Positions 1-12,211 are shown, counted from the first letter of the stretch. The stretch is DNA of 64,000 nucleotides from Zelopaecilomyces penicillatus (GCA_005765155.1 VCCP01000006.1:2058501-2122500); one strand, 5' to 3'. Notes: generated by a model from the letters alone, not told the origin. Program-made: numbers and translations.

Positions 1-3000
1 CTTTGTGATATAATGGATTGCCTTCCACTTCTCCTACAAAGAGCCGCAAGTATCTTTCATTCTCCCCAAAGAGCCATTGGGGAAGTCTTTTGCAAGTCTT
101 TGTTAACTCTTGTAATCATATAAGAGCGTAGGAGATACTCGCGCGAAACACAAGTGAGGAGCAGTGCTATTTCCACAAGACCAAATTCTATGTTCGTCAC
201 ATATAGCTTGTCACCCCTCGAACAAAAGCCCGACACTCGTAGGCTATTGGTTTTTACGTATATAATGCTTTAGAAGGCTGAACAGTAAACTCTTTTAGAA
301 GACCAGGATGGCCAACATGGCTGAGTCAATTAGTATTACACATCCCACAAGTTCATCATGAGCTGGGTTTGGAAAAGTGTTCAGTCAGAGCCCTGTATCG
401 TCCATAAATAAACCACAATCTTTAAGGATAAAAAAATGACAGCAGTGGAGTATGCTTCTGACGAACTGATGGCTTTGATGGGATTATCTATGTTGACTTT
501 GCTGATTGTTATTAGTATTTGCTCGCAAAATCTATGCTATGCTAAGTAGAAGTATTCTATGATTCTCTGTCATAGTTGGAGGATTAATGGTAATAATTGG
601 AATGAAGGAAATATTAAGTGCACAAGCCAAGTATTTTGAACGAAACTCCCCTTCATTCCTTAAAACGTGTGTCTCTGCAGCAAATGGAATACTCTTGGGA
701 CAAAATATGGCATCACTTGCTCTAGTTGAGCCTTTCTCTCGCTATATATCGACTTTTCGACATGTACATTAAATTAATGGCATTGAATGCATTGTGCAAT
801 CTCTGCAAGAGATGTTGCTAAGTAAACAAACCACTTGTACGAATGGATCAAAGAGACTTTGTCGCCTGAACAGCTAGTTGTGTTTATTCGTGGAGTTCTG
901 CGTACGACAATGACAGGCAAGCTTGACTTGAAACTAGCCTAGAAATTAAGAACAGATGGTAAGTATCCCATCGAATGAGTTATCCTCCGCTATATTGGAG
1001 GCGACACAAAACTACGGACTGTTTCTCCGTCAGTATACTACGCTTTGCGATGGCGTTGTTTAGAAGTAAGTTCTAAGCTTTCAGAGTTGGGTTTGAGCCC
1101 TGAAGTTATTCCGTGGATGATAGGCAAGGTGGTCATCCAGCTCTTGCGCTCTGGGATAGGGAGTACTGTTAATAGCCTGCTAATAGCCTGTTGATGCCAT
1201 CTTGCCATTCTGTGACAATGCATGTGGCGCTCACTTGCACCACGCTCACAGGGTGTTTCACATTTCCGTGGTAAGTTGTCTTAATCTTTTATTTGTTATA
1301 ATTGCAGACTTGACTAGTTGTTTGACAATTAGTAATGCCGCTAGCTAGTGAAAATGGCCAATGTTTTTGACAATTTCGGATTCTATATTTCCAGTCAACA
1401 GAACAGCTTAGCAGCCAATCTCTTGACAAGGAAACCACGACACTGAGCAATCGCTGCCCTAACTTAACGAGCCCTATTACGACGCTTATCATCCAATTTT
1501 TTGGGATCAGGTACAACAAGGTGCTGCTTAGCACGTGCCTCTAGCCAGAGAGGTTCCGAGCTGAAGATGATCTTGGGATTGAAGGTTGGGTATTTCTCCA
1601 TGACATTGAGTTCGATCCGCGTGACTCTAGGATGGAGCGGCCGCTGCCGATACAAAGACAAAAATTTAGACCATTTCTCTGAGACTCTGAAAGTGGCTAT
1701 GACATTTATGAACTTGTGACACGACGTTATGATTTGACTATTCGGAGTTTGCATTCGCTGTGCTGTATTTGGCAGAGGAAAGCCCTCGGCACATCGGAAT
1801 ATCTTCGGCACTCTCCGGCCCAATGAAGATGCCTTCACGGTCCATCCACATGCGACCCCATGAATCAATCCTCGCATCCACACAACCACCCAAACAAACA
1901 AACATCCACACCACGTCGCATCCCGTCCGATCCTCTGACTCTCAGCCGCCCACACCTGCATGGCCTAAAGAGGTCAGTGACCGTCACCTTATGACCTCTC
2001 TTATCGCCTCTTAGCCCTCCTTTTCTGTTTGGCTCAGATTCGCCTCCCAAGTGAATGGTGTAGATTGTATCATATTATTACCACACATGCACGCGCGCAC
2101 ACACATACACTCACACGGACGCACACCTCTTTCCTTCGCCCAAAGATGAACCCTTTGTCACGAGACCCTCCGCCTCGAGAAGCCACCGGCGTTTGCACTT
2201 GCACCCACGCCACGGGGGACGGGTGACTTGATTCGACTGGGCGAGTGGATGGGACGAATGACCTGATTGCGAATTGGCTGGCTCGATCTACTGTATTGTA
2301 ATTACTAACCATCACAGAGACATGCTGCCGTGTTCTGTACGCATGTAATAATGGCTCTACTTGCGTGCACATGCGTGTAGTAGGTACCTACATAGGGACG
2401 CACGTAGCCGGGACAGCGGAACAGCGGACAGCGCCGCTATTTCCTTTGTCCTGCCTGGGATCAATAGCTGTAAATTACGTTTATTTGCTCGCAGACTTGC
2501 CACACATAATAATCATCAGTGAATTGGCGGATAGGCACATGTCTTTTGCTGATGCTGTGGATCCTATGCCGTACTCAATAATGAATATTAGCCTGCCTGC
2601 ACGCCCTGGTAGGCATGCTTGGCACGCAGCGATCCGTCTGTGATGCACCCGTCGGCACTTGAGCCGTCAGATAGCCCAGGGTTAGACAGACATCGTCCGC
2701 TACTCCGTATAACCTCGTAACTACCTAACACCACTATGCCTGTAAACTTCGTAACTGTAACTCAGCCCATGTCCAGCCATGCCTCCATCCCATCCAACCG
2801 ACGACCCCTGGTTGGTTTCTCTGCCTGGACCCAGACCCAGACCCAGCGACTGGAGAGCATGACTCTGCAAACTCAACCGCCAAACCCCTCCCACAGCTCT
2901 CCTTTCAGCTAGGCCCAGCAACCCTGGAGCTACGGCCGGCTGCCGCTATGTGCCCACTAAACCTACCCACTGCCACCCACTGTCATTCACTGCTACGCTC

Positions 3001-4524
3001 CCCTACCTAGCCTGGCACCCAAGCTCTTGTCAAGTTCACTACCAATCGCCCAGCCAAGTGCCTCCTAAACAAGGGCCACCCATCTCATCAACTTCATCCA
3101 GAGGCGTGTCTCCCCAATTCTCCAATTGATTGATTGCTACTATTACATGGCTGAATCCCTCCCTTCGTTCCCTGCTTTTCCACCTACACATCCTTATCCA
3201 AACCCATCCCCCCCCCCGCCTATCATCTGTTGTGTGCCAGGGCCCTTCATATCTTTTCATTTCTATGCATTGCAACTTTCCATTCTCAGCCCTTCAACGA
3301 CGCAACAAACAGCCCAACGACACGAACGCCGCGGCACTGCAGGCCAACGAGCCGAGTTGAACAACAGCAAGAGAGTCGAGAACGCACAGGGACTTCGCAT
3401 GTCGCACTGCCTGACTGTGCGCAGACGTACCGACACACATTCGGCCTACAAAGTCTGAACGCTATACCTACCTGCATACCTGACCTACATGCTGAGCTGA
3501 GCCTCTCCTCCATCAGCCGCCAGCCCGAGCCTCTATAAACCCACCATCCCTTCAGCCAAGGGGATTACTTCTGGTCGCTTACAGTTCCTCCTGCGAGTGG
3601 CTGCACATATTTTACTTCTCCTCTTTTTATCTTACATCTCTGAGAAAACGCAGTCATACTCGCCACCGAGTCAATTGCCAGCGTTGAAGTCCTTGGTGTG
3701 ATCCGCCCTCTAGCAGGAGTTCGCACCACCCCCATCCTTGGCACACTAGGGGACTCACACAAGTCCACACCACAGACACACCACTCACACCGCTGCTCCA
3801 CAGCAATACAGAGGAGCTTTGGCCGTGAGCTAAAGAAGCCCCCTTCGACCCCAAACGACCGGGCAAGGAGCCTCTTTCCTTACTTCATTTTTTCAACTTG
3901 CTTTTTGTTTGTTCACGCCGCCGACGCACGTTTGCAGCCGGCAGGAAGACAGGAAGCGCCTGAGACATAAGACAGCAAGAGCAAAAGAGTGGGAGAAAGA
4001 GACAGCTTCTTCAACCTCCACCCCCCACCAGACCCGTCTCTTGATCTATGAAACCGAGTGAGAGCAAGAGAATGGTCAACGACAGTGCTCGACTCGTTGA
4101 GTGATAGAATTACGCAACGACACCAGACAATTCGGACAACACACATACCCACACACGCGCGCGCATGCACAAGAGCTGTTGCTGCTGTCTACAAGGAGGG
4201 CTTCATTTACCCTTCCAGCGGAATCTTATCAAAGCGGAAAGAGTACAAGACTGTTTCGGAGGAGCAGAGCTTTCGGATATCATCTGCGAAATTTCAACAT
4301 ACACGGGTGGCCAGGAGCTTTGAGGGCTTCAGCGAGCATTACACTTTCAAGGCGACAAGAAGACAAGACGTACAACTACGCATTTCACATTATATTTTTC
4401 CTATCTACTTTCTGGAGCATATTCTAGCCATCAAGACCACCACTATACGCCTACACATACGCCAAAGCACCAAAGCTTTTATCTATCTGGCCTGGCCTAT
4501 ATCTCACTTATATAACTGCCCACC
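1..4524. other. Gene-poor left end with long leader of the next gene
   Basis: No intact gene is supported here. The first 1.5 kb is AT-rich with broken frames. A CA/GC dinucleotide-rich patch lies at 2081-2126 and another at 4141-4170. From about 3.0 kb the strand becomes C/T-rich and looks like the promoter and 5' leader of the gene starting at 4525. Open frames in this part are low in coding character. Confidence 0.6.
1464..1745 (-). pseudogene. Possible decayed coding fragment (F-box-like character, weak)
   Basis: A minus-strand frame reads as plausible protein for about 90 residues, with segments such as NVIATFRVSEKWSKF and RVTRIELNVMEKYP, then stops. Neighbouring frames at 1038-1223 and 1289-1534 on the same strand carry short protein-like pieces, as if a longer gene had been broken. 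Amphipathic Leu/Arg-rich text of this sort is common in fungal F-box proteins, but no F-box itself is visible, so the family suggestion is a guess. No intact start, splice chain or complete domain can be built. Confidence 0.2.
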
Positions 4525-5046
4525 ATGGAAAACAACCGGGACCTCATCATGCCACCCTCTACCTCCATCTCCCCCTCAACACAGAGCCGCATTCTCATCT
4601 GGCGCACAGAGGTGGCTTCCGCCGTCGATGCCGCTACATCCTCGGCAGCTTCCTCCGACGGCATCCTCTCCGCCCCATCCCTGGCTGCGACAACAACTAC
4701 AACCACGACGACATCATCCTCCTCCGCCGTGGCATCCACACTCTCCCGCGGTCGCCGAATTTGGAACCGTATCTCGCGTCGCCTTTCGGGCCGCAGCTCT
4801 GACAGCGGTGCTCCGGGGGATATCTCGGACCTGCTTCAACAACCAGCCCGCCGTGACGAGCCTGTTATCCGCACTGCCATGTACCGCATGGCCGTACAAG
4901 GCGCAACCACTGCCGTAGCAGCAGCTGAGAATGAGGACATGGTACTTGGCGAGGGCAGTAGTCGAGGGAGGGGGAGGGGAGGTCTTTTGGAGACCCAGGA
5001 CAGACTGCAGAGAGCTGCAAGGCTACTGAACCAGGGAGCCAGCTAG
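4525..5046 (+). CDS. Low-complexity hypothetical protein, 173 aa
   Basis: Single-exon frame starting at an excellent Kozak context (cccaccATGG). I do not recognise the protein. It has a Ser/Thr/Ala-rich N-terminal half with a run of eight threonines near residues 55-62, an Arg-rich segment around 75-90 (RGRRIWNRISRRLSGR) that could bind nucleic acid or membrane or act as a nuclear signal, a central Ala-rich part, and an RGRGRGG motif near 146-152. No signal peptide or membrane helix is seen. A longer frame in another register (4058-4918) overlaps it but lacks such a start context and is mostly Pro/His-rich read-through of the leader. Function unknown; disorder is likely. Confidence 0.5.
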   Translation: MENNRDLIMPPSTSISPSTQSRILIWRTEVASAVDAATSSAASSDGILSAPSLAATTTTTTTTSSSSAVASTLSRGRRIWNRISRRLSGRSSDSGAPGDISDLLQQPARRDEPVIRTAMYRMAVQGATTAVAAAENEDMVLGEGSSRGRGRGGLLETQDRLQRAARLLNQGAS

Positions 5047-6103
5047 CGATGATTTGGGAGGATGATGAACGGAGAGAGGATAGAGATACCCCCCGCCCTC
5101 TGAGGGCCAACCTCTCTTCCCCAAGGTTGAGGCTGGAACTCGCCCCCAGAGGCATAGCATTGTTTTTCTTTTTTTGTGATATAAGCTGGTGATAATGAGT
5201 AATTCAAATGAAATAACATATTAACAATGAGCCAAAGTAAGTAAACTAGCTTGGCTACATCATTTGTAGACAACATCTCTATTTCCACGACCAAGCCATA
5301 ATCGTGTCTTGTTGCAAGCGTATGGGCAATAAATGACACGAGAGAATCAGATTCATGGGAAAACACGCCTCACTAGAAGAAACAAAACAAGAAAGCATAG
5401 CAATGGTACTAAATCAAGGCCTAACTCCTTCACACATTTCGCATCAAGACTAAGACAAAAACTTCACGTCGGACGAGACAAAAGTGCTGCCGTTTTGAAA
5501 AATGCGGGGAGGGTATCTTTCTTTGATTGGAATCGTTTTGCCATTTTTTGCTTGCTGTGTATAAATCTGCGGGTTGGGGAATACACAGTTCCATTCTCTC
5601 CTGCGAGAGATGAGCCAACATACGGAGATAAACCACTGCATAAACGAGGAGAAACAAGAAACCAGAGAGACAACATTTCCATAACGATCCACCAAACGGG
5701 ACCAATAACTAGTGTCAGAAAAAACATGAATTGAGGGGTCAAGTGCCAGGCAAAGAAAAGAGGAAGACATTATGAGATTCATCTTCATGGGCAAGGGCCA
5801 GTCACCAGACTGGTGAGGTTGGCTAGTCCCAAAGTCCAACGTGCGCAACTGGATGTAAGGACATCTCTGTCGCTCGTCCCTTTGAGACCCGAGTCCAAAA
5901 CAAAACAAAAACTCTGATGATCCCTCTCCCATCAGCCACAAAAGCAACGCACTGCACACCGGCGCTAAACCAGCCAGGCCAACCCCCAGAAAACACGGTC
6001 CGCCTATGGCCATGTATAGAGGAAGACAAAATTAGCCGGCGAGATAACGCATCTCGGTTCCAGCATGCCGAGACACTTAGGGTAGTTTGATTGTTGACAA
6101 GAT
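5047..6103. other. Convergent 3' region
   Basis: AT-rich spacer between the plus-strand orphan gene and the minus-strand 14-3-3 gene, probably holding both 3' UTRs. Overlapping frames here are low in coding character. No RNA gene or repeat recognised. Confidence 0.6.
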
Positions 6104-7564
6104 TTAGGAGGCAGCCGCGGGCGCGGGCTCCTCAGCCTTAGGCTCTTCCTCAGCGGGCTTCGCTGGCGCCGCGGCCTCACCCTCCTCCTTCTTGGGGTTC
6201 TCGGCAGTAGCGTCGGCATCGGCGCTGTCAGATGAAGTCCACAGGGTCAGGTTGTCACGCAGGAGCTGCATGATCAAGGTGCTATCACGGTAAGACTCCT
6301 CAGACAATGAGTCGAGCTCGGCAATGGCATCGTCAAAAGCCTGCTTGGCAAGGTGGCAGGCTCGGTCAGGCGAGTTCAGGATCTCGTAATAGAAGACGGA
6401 GAAGTTCAGGGCCAGACCCAGGCGGATGGGGTGAGTAGGGGTCAGCTCAGTCTGAGCAACATCGGTGGCGTTCTAAGATGAGGGGTGGGGATGTTAGTGA
6501 CAAGCTGACAAAAAAATGGGATGGCGGGGTTGCGGTAGCTAATTTGCAATGCACAACGCATGGCCTAGCAACAGTTGTAGAAATGCTGTGTCACTTACCT
6601 TGTAGGCCTCGTGGGCAGCAGTGGCGGCAACCTTGCGCTTCTCACCAGAGGCGAACTCGGCAAGATAACGGTGGTAGTCACCCTTCCTATATAGAGCGAA
6701 AAGATATTAGAACTTGGCAATAGATTTGAAAGCGTGTGCCAGACGACAACCGGTCGAGATTGCACTGTGGCGCATATATTGCCCTTGAAAAAGGATTGGA
6801 AAAGGGGTGATAGGATAGCCATACATCTTGTGATAAAAGACCTTGGACTCGCCGCTGATGGCGTTGGGAATGAGGCTCTCATCCAAGACATCAAGAACAT
6901 CTTGGCAGACCTTCTCGAGCTCGAGCTCAATCTTGCTGCGGTACTCCTTGATGGTGGTGACGTGCTTGTCGGAGCCCTTGGCCTCTTCCTTCTGCTCGAT
7001 GGAGGAGATAATACGCCACGAGGCACGACGGGTACCGACAACATTCTTGTAGGCAACGCTCAGAAGGTTGCGCTCATCGACAGTGAGCTCACCGCCGATC
7101 TTGGCCACCTCCTTCATATAGGTAACCATCTCATCGTAGCGCTCGGCTTGCTCGCAGAGGCGAGCGAGGAAGGTCTTGCTGTTTGATTCGGAGCCCAGTT
7201 AGAGTCGCTTGTCTTTGGAGGGAGTCAAAGGGGGGATTCCTTGTTTTTCGCTACAAGAGCAAAGAGAACTTGGTGGGGTCATGGGGCCAGCTGCTGGACA
7301 AACCTTTCACGCTAAGGAGACAAAGAACATTAGCATGCTTGTAAAAGACAAAATCTAAAGCAATGAGGGTGAGAAGAACAGAGAGATCCGGGCCAAGGCC
7401 GGTAGATGCGCGCGCACCCAGGCGTTGCGCAGCCTCTCGTGAAGTGACGCTGGGCTGAGGGGTTGCGTGGACCAGGGGCGGGCTTCTTGGGGCTAGGGAG
7501 TAGGCAAAAGGCGGCGAGCGGGCAGCACCGTCAGGGTCAAGGGAGAACATACCTCGTTGGCCAT
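6104..7564 (-). CDS. 14-3-3 family protein, 276 aa
   Basis: Phosphoserine/threonine-binding dimeric adaptor acting in signalling, cell cycle and metabolism. Five coding exons on the minus strand: 7553-7564, 7304-7311, 6825-7178, 6599-6686 and 6104-6472, all joined by gt..ag introns that keep frame. The product begins MANERESKTFLARL and carries RYDEMVTYMKEVA, the signature RNLLSVAYKNVVG, SWRIISSIEQKEE, and GLALNFSVFYYEILNSP followed by the last helix DNLTLWTSSDS. The C-terminal tail is long and rich in Ala, Glu and Pro. The second exon is only 8 nt (cgtgaaag) and encodes R-E and part of S; without it the frame breaks. Length fits the family (about 245-275 aa). Paralogue assignment is not attempted. 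Confidence 0.95.
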
Positions 7565-10329
7565 TTTGAAGGCAAATATGTGTGATTATGGGGGAGATGA
7601 AGAGATGAGGTTGGAGGAGAAAGGAGGAATGTTCGGACTGAGGGATTCGGTGGCGGGCGGAAGGATGATGCGGGTGTGTCTGAGGTGGGATGCGGTTGAA
7701 GATGGGGCGAGAACGGGTGTTTATATTTTGATTGTGGATTTGGATTTGGATTTGGCAATGGATTGGTTTGGGGGTTTGGGGTTTCGGGGCGGAGCCTGGC
7801 TGCCCGGGCCATTGCCAGTGCCAGCAGCATCACCCACCAGCACCCGCCAGCATCACTAACCACCAACGCCGACGGGCCCAAGATATGAGCACTCCAGGCC
7901 CCGGGCCCCTGTGCCAGCAGTGATGTTGGCTAATCGATGCCAGTTACAGTGGAGGCAGTTTTTTTTCTCCTCTACGGACTCTTATTTGCTGCCCTCCTCA
8001 TCTCCCCTTTACTTCCCCCTCCTTCCCCCCCACCTGCCGCAAGCTTTCTCGCCAGCTGGTGGCAGTCACCCCGCTAATAGGTAGGCACCCAGCAGCTGTT
8101 GGAAGGTACAGACGGACAACAACTGGCAATATGGAAAGAGGTGAAACACCCGTTAATGAGTGTTGTCAGGTGCCTGAATCGCTGCATTTCAGAGTATTAA
8201 AACCCGTCTATCTTAGTACATTGGCGCTACTCTTCTACGGTAGCTACCTACTCTTGTGAATATTTATGCCTACACAACCTAGCAGCCGACTAGTGTAAAC
8301 CTCGCCGGTCTTGTTTGCTGTTGCAAAGCTCGTTCAGGAGCCTCCATCACGACCTCGTCTCCCCTCGAGACATCTGTACTGGTGACCGATGCCACCACCC
8401 GCCTGGTATCTGCCACGTACTATTATGATGATAACTGCTTGCCAGTCAAATTGAACTTCCAGGCTGGGTTACATCTAGATACATTCTGCAACAGCCTCGC
8501 CGGAGCAGAGAGATGCGGTTGGGCAACCATAGGCGATGGCAGTTGTTATTATTTGCCTGTAGGCTCCGAGCCCCTCGCACTAGTAGACTGGCGGCTCGTT
8601 ACCGCAGACACGGGCCTCTCTCGAATTACCAGGGCCTTTAAGCTACCAGTATGGGCCCCCGACCTTCCCGCGGTGATCCCTTATCCTCAACCGCCACTTT
8701 AGAGAAACTCGCACGGGGCATTGAGCAGAGCTAGGGGACCTTGGGGACGTTGGTCTTCTGCCGTCTCTGCTCACCGATCGACACGTGATTGCAAATAGGT
8801 AAATTGCCAGAGAGATGACTTGTCTACACTGTATTCAGCCGAGAGCACGATTAGTTGCCCAGAGAAGTTGCTATCTTGCCCTTCTTCAAATGCACAAGGA
8901 AATGGAAGGGGGGTGCGCTCATGCGCTTCAGAGGTGCTAGGAAGGACTTGGGCCCGTTGCTGCCAACGCACGCTGGTACGAAGTAGCAAATTCGAATCGA
9001 CAGTGCACTGCCCCCCTAACCTTTCAGTTCAGGCATGGTTGGAGGAGTCACCCGTCAACAAGGCCTTGTTCTAGGTTTAGTCGGCGGCTAAGCTTGATAT
9101 AAATTAGAGTGCGCGTCTAGCCAGTCAACCAGTGTCCTGGTCTCGCCCCAGTGCGCCTTCCTCCCAACTTTCGAAGACTGTAATAACAGCTGTCCCCGCT
9201 GGGCCACGTTGGCCAACGTGCGTGCGCTCTGTTATCAATTACTGGTACTCCTCGCCTCTCGTTGTTCCACACGATTCCACTGACTAGGCGATGTCGTTGG
9301 AGCTGGTATCATGCTCGAGGCATTCTTGGTGCTCAACAATGAGCGGTACTGCCTATGGCTGAATCATCTTTGAACCACATGGATGGCGGTTTTTCAGAGG
9401 CCCCAGGACAATCAATACACTTCATACTTTCAATATGGAAATCCACCCATTGGACTCGGGTGTACACTGATATGGATTTCGGTACGTCATTGATGCACAC
9501 TGCCTGGCCAGCCAGAGTCACCTGTGGGATCTTCACATTGTCACGCAAACCTCTCTCGTCCTTCACCACTCACGTCTTTTTACGACTCTCTGATATGTGT
9601 AGCATAGCTTTATGGCAAACCGCATTTCCATTGAGGCTTTATCATCAGTGCAAGAGATTACTCACATGTGATCACCTACTTTGAGACCCTTATTCAGAAC
9701 CATGGCAAACATACTGTTCAACACCAATCGTCTCATGGTTGTGGTTGTGGCTGCCGCCAGCTTCATCCGGTGTACGCCGTGAGTCACTCCCGCCACCCTC
9801 TCCTCATTTTCGTCTTATCGTTGTGTGGCACAAGGCACAGCGCCTTGAACAAACGTCTCTTCCCGGCGCACCAATTAGGACATGACCAGAATTGTGTCAT
9901 GGTTGCGAGCGATAACGTCGTTAGCAACAAGGGTTGGCTTTTAGAACCCCAAGTTTCGCTTCCACGCACAAAGTTCGCTTCAGGCCACTCTCCAAGCAGA
10001 TGCAGTTGAAACAACCAATCCTTTGACTATTATCGGAATGATCGGGATCAACACATGAACTGCGCAGTCCTCCGGGCTAGGGAGTATTGTTCCGGTGGAC
10101 GGGAGAACCCCACCAGTCGGCCACGTTTCCCTCCATCCCCTCCAAGGTCATTCACAATTCTCCCGCCCCAACAACCTTGTGACAAACTAACGCCCCTTCT
10201 CCCAACTGCCCTGCTACGTAGTTTCGATGTCCAGCGGGAAATACTCCGAACCCGTTCGGAATGGCTAGCTGTTCCCACATTATGGTCCTCACAAGACCTC
10301 ACGCACTGGTTTTCAGTTCAGTGATGTGT

Positions 10330-10361
10330 GATACCCTACACATATGATACCCTGCACATAT
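10330..10361. repeat. 16-bp tandem duplication
   Basis: Two adjacent copies, GATACCCTACACATAT at 10330-10345 and GATACCCTGCACATAT at 10346-10361, differ at one base. They sit about 600 bp past the 3' end of the lipase gene. No function known. Confidence 0.8.
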
Positions 10362-10655
10362 GCAACCATGACCGAAGCCGACGGATATCATCCGCCCCTT
10401 TCAGTCCCCACTTGTTGTATGCTTTTCATCTTGAACCGTGATCCGCGTAGCAATCATGCCATATCTGATACGCATGTTTGCAAAATACGCTGTACTCACA
10501 TGAGCTAGCTACTGAAACTTCTTCCAGTACAACTCCGTGGCAAATCATGTCCTAAGCCCTTCTGTTACTGTAAATAAACTGAAGCGAAAAAATACTACAG
10601 CCCTTCTCGTCAATTTGCGCAGCTTGCTGCTGATTGGATCACTAGATCAGGAATC

Positions 10656-10690
10656 CATAACCTCTCCTAGTATAATCAAGCTAGGTTATG
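10656..10690. repeat. Short inverted repeat in AT-rich DNA
   Basis: CATAACCT at 10656-10663 and its reverse complement AGGTTATG at 10683-10690 are separated by 19 nt. It could be a hairpin or a relic of a small element; no flanking duplication was identified. Confidence 0.5.
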
Positions 10691-10954
10691 CTTCTTCTTG
10701 AGCTAACAATCACTTTCATCACTCTATTGTAATATAAAACATAATAACTAGCAATAAACTACAAGTTTGTTATGGGTTCAGTTCCATAAATCTAGTCTCA
10801 TGGCGTTTCATTATCTGGTTTCAACATCTGCATTGATGTTATTTGACAGCCAAACCAATGGTGAACTTTTTTGTACATTAGGGCGTGCCCAACCTGACAA
10901 GTACAGTCTTCCTGTCAGTCTGTTCCCGCATTTGCACACATATGCATGTGCACT

Positions 10955-12211
10955 CTATAGCTCATCTGAGCTGAATATTTCGTCCCCTTTCACGCCCCGC
11001 CACCAGTTTGCAGGATCCCCTCCGGGTACGCATAAACCCAGTCTCCAGAAGTAGTCTCGATGGGCGAAGAAAAGCTGCCAGAGCTTGAACCGGGTTGGAA
11101 AGCTCATTGCTTCCATATGCGCTGCTAGAGAGGTCTGAGTCCAACGGAATTGAAGGAGGCGCTGCATCAAACTTTGCAAATTACCACCGTCCCCTGCACT
11201 GCAGACTGGGTCCTCGTCCCCCACGCACATTCGAACATCTGCCTCCTCCTGCGGCAGAGCTTGCTTCGAGATGAATATCTCTCCCGCGTGAGATGTATAT
11301 CCCCATTCGCTCGGCGGAAGCAACGGCACAGGATCATTGCTGTGAGTCACTCGTCGATACATGCGATCTTCTAGCCTGACGTCGCCATCAAGATCAAAAG
11401 CTTCGTTGATGAAACGCGCCAGCTGGTAGTTGCCGAGGCGGGGCTCTCCGAAGGTTGTAATAACCACATTTTCCCAGCCGAGGGAGACCTTGAGCTCAAG
11501 GGCAGCGAGGCAGGCAACGGAGCCTCCAAGACTATGTCCTACGATGTGGATGGGGTAGGACGGATATTCCTCATGCAGTGCCTTGAGTTCGGGCAAGACG
11601 ACATCCCTGGCATTTCTCCAAGAATTGAGGAAGCCCATGTGCACGGTACAGTTTGTGCATTCATGGCTAGGCTTCTCTGGCGACTCCCCTCCATCATCTG
11701 GGGATGGATAGGGTACATATTGCTGCGGCATTGTGGCGAGGTCCACAATGGTGTTGGTGATACTATAGGTACCTCTAAATGCGACGATGATGGCCTTGTC
11801 ATGCTCAGATATTGACAATTTATGGTCTGACTCGGCTTGTTGCTCGTTGCCGTGGTCTACGGCTATGTATCCGCAGCTATCGCCAAAGAGAATCCCCGTG
11901 CTCCATGTGGTGACCAGCGATAGGGTTGGGAATTCCTTGCACCGCGAGAGGCATTCGAATGGCTTGCGGACTCCGGTATTGCCGATGCAATACGAGATGT
12001 CTACTAACCTGGCCAGACGCTCGAGCGAAGCGAACAGAGGAGCGGAAACATCCGTTGCCACTGCCGCCGGTTCTTGGTATTGTTTGCCGAGACCCTTTTG
12101 CTGTTGCTGTTGTTGGAAGTGATCCGAAGGTAAAGCCCAGCACAGGACGAGAAACAGGCCCAGTGGTAGCAACAATAACCTCAACAAGCTCGGCATATTT
12201 CTCGGCCACAT
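10955..12211 (-). CDS. Secretory-pathway class 3 lipase (alpha/beta hydrolase), 418 aa, C-terminal SDEL
   Basis: Intronless. The N-terminus has a basic-hydrophobic signal sequence or anchor (MPSLLRLLLLPLGLFLVLCWALP, residues 6-28), then a glutamine run at 33-38. The Lipase_3 fold is supported by AFRGT at 144-148 (oxyanion loop), GHSLGG at 225-230 with nucleophile Ser227, FGEPRLGN at 254-261, HSNDPVP around 290-296 with Asp293, and a late histidine in AHRDYF at 383-388 as the likely third triad member. The family hydrolyses acylglycerols. Cysteine pairs and N-glycosylation sites (NCT) suit secretion. The chain ends SSDEL, which resembles an ER-retrieval tetrapeptide, so ER residence rather than export is possible. 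Met6 is an alternative start with the same signal segment. Confidence 0.92.
   Translation of the reverse strand: MWPRNMPSLLRLLLLPLGLFLVLCWALPSDHFQQQQQQKGLGKQYQEPAAVATDVSAPLFASLERLARLVDISYCIGNTGVRKPFECLSRCKEFPTLSLVTTWSTGILFGDSCGYIAVDHGNEQQAESDHKLSISEHDKAIIVAFRGTYSITNTIVDLATMPQQYVPYPSPDDGGESPEKPSHECTNCTVHMGFLNSWRNARDVVLPELKALHEEYPSYPIHIVGHSLGGSVACLAALELKVSLGWENVVITTFGEPRLGNYQLARFINEAFDLDGDVRLEDRMYRRVTHSNDPVPLLPPSEWGYTSHAGEIFISKQALPQEEADVRMCVGDEDPVCSAGDGGNLQSLMQRLLQFRWTQTSLAAHMEAMSFPTRFKLWQLFFAHRDYFWRLGLCVPGGDPANWWRGVKGDEIFSSDEL

Larger units (their letters stand above)
7565..10954. other. 14-3-3 promoter and gene-poor spacer
   Basis: The 14-3-3 leader has a triple GGATTT repeat at 7736-7753 and a T/C-rich tract near 7960-8040. 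Beyond 8 kb only short, uncharacteristic frames occur. A 16-bp tandem duplication (GATACCCTACACATAT and one-mismatch copy) sits at 10330-10361, and an inverted repeat CATAACCT/AGGTTATG at 10656-10690 lies in AT-rich DNA downstream of the lipase gene. Confidence 0.6.

Noticed and set aside
4058..4918. 286-codon plus-strand frame overlapping the 173-aa gene
   Set aside because: Covers the C/T-rich leader and a shifted Pro/His-rich reading of the 173-aa gene, and its start context is weaker than cccaccATGG at 4525.
6734..7186. 150-codon plus-strand frame
   Set aside because: Exact antisense shadow of the 14-3-3 coding exon.
8382..8702. 106-codon frame with some protein-like text
   Set aside because: No signal peptide, no recognisable domain, no splice partners; the frame extends upstream past its ATG without a better start. 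Could be a relic, but support is too weak.
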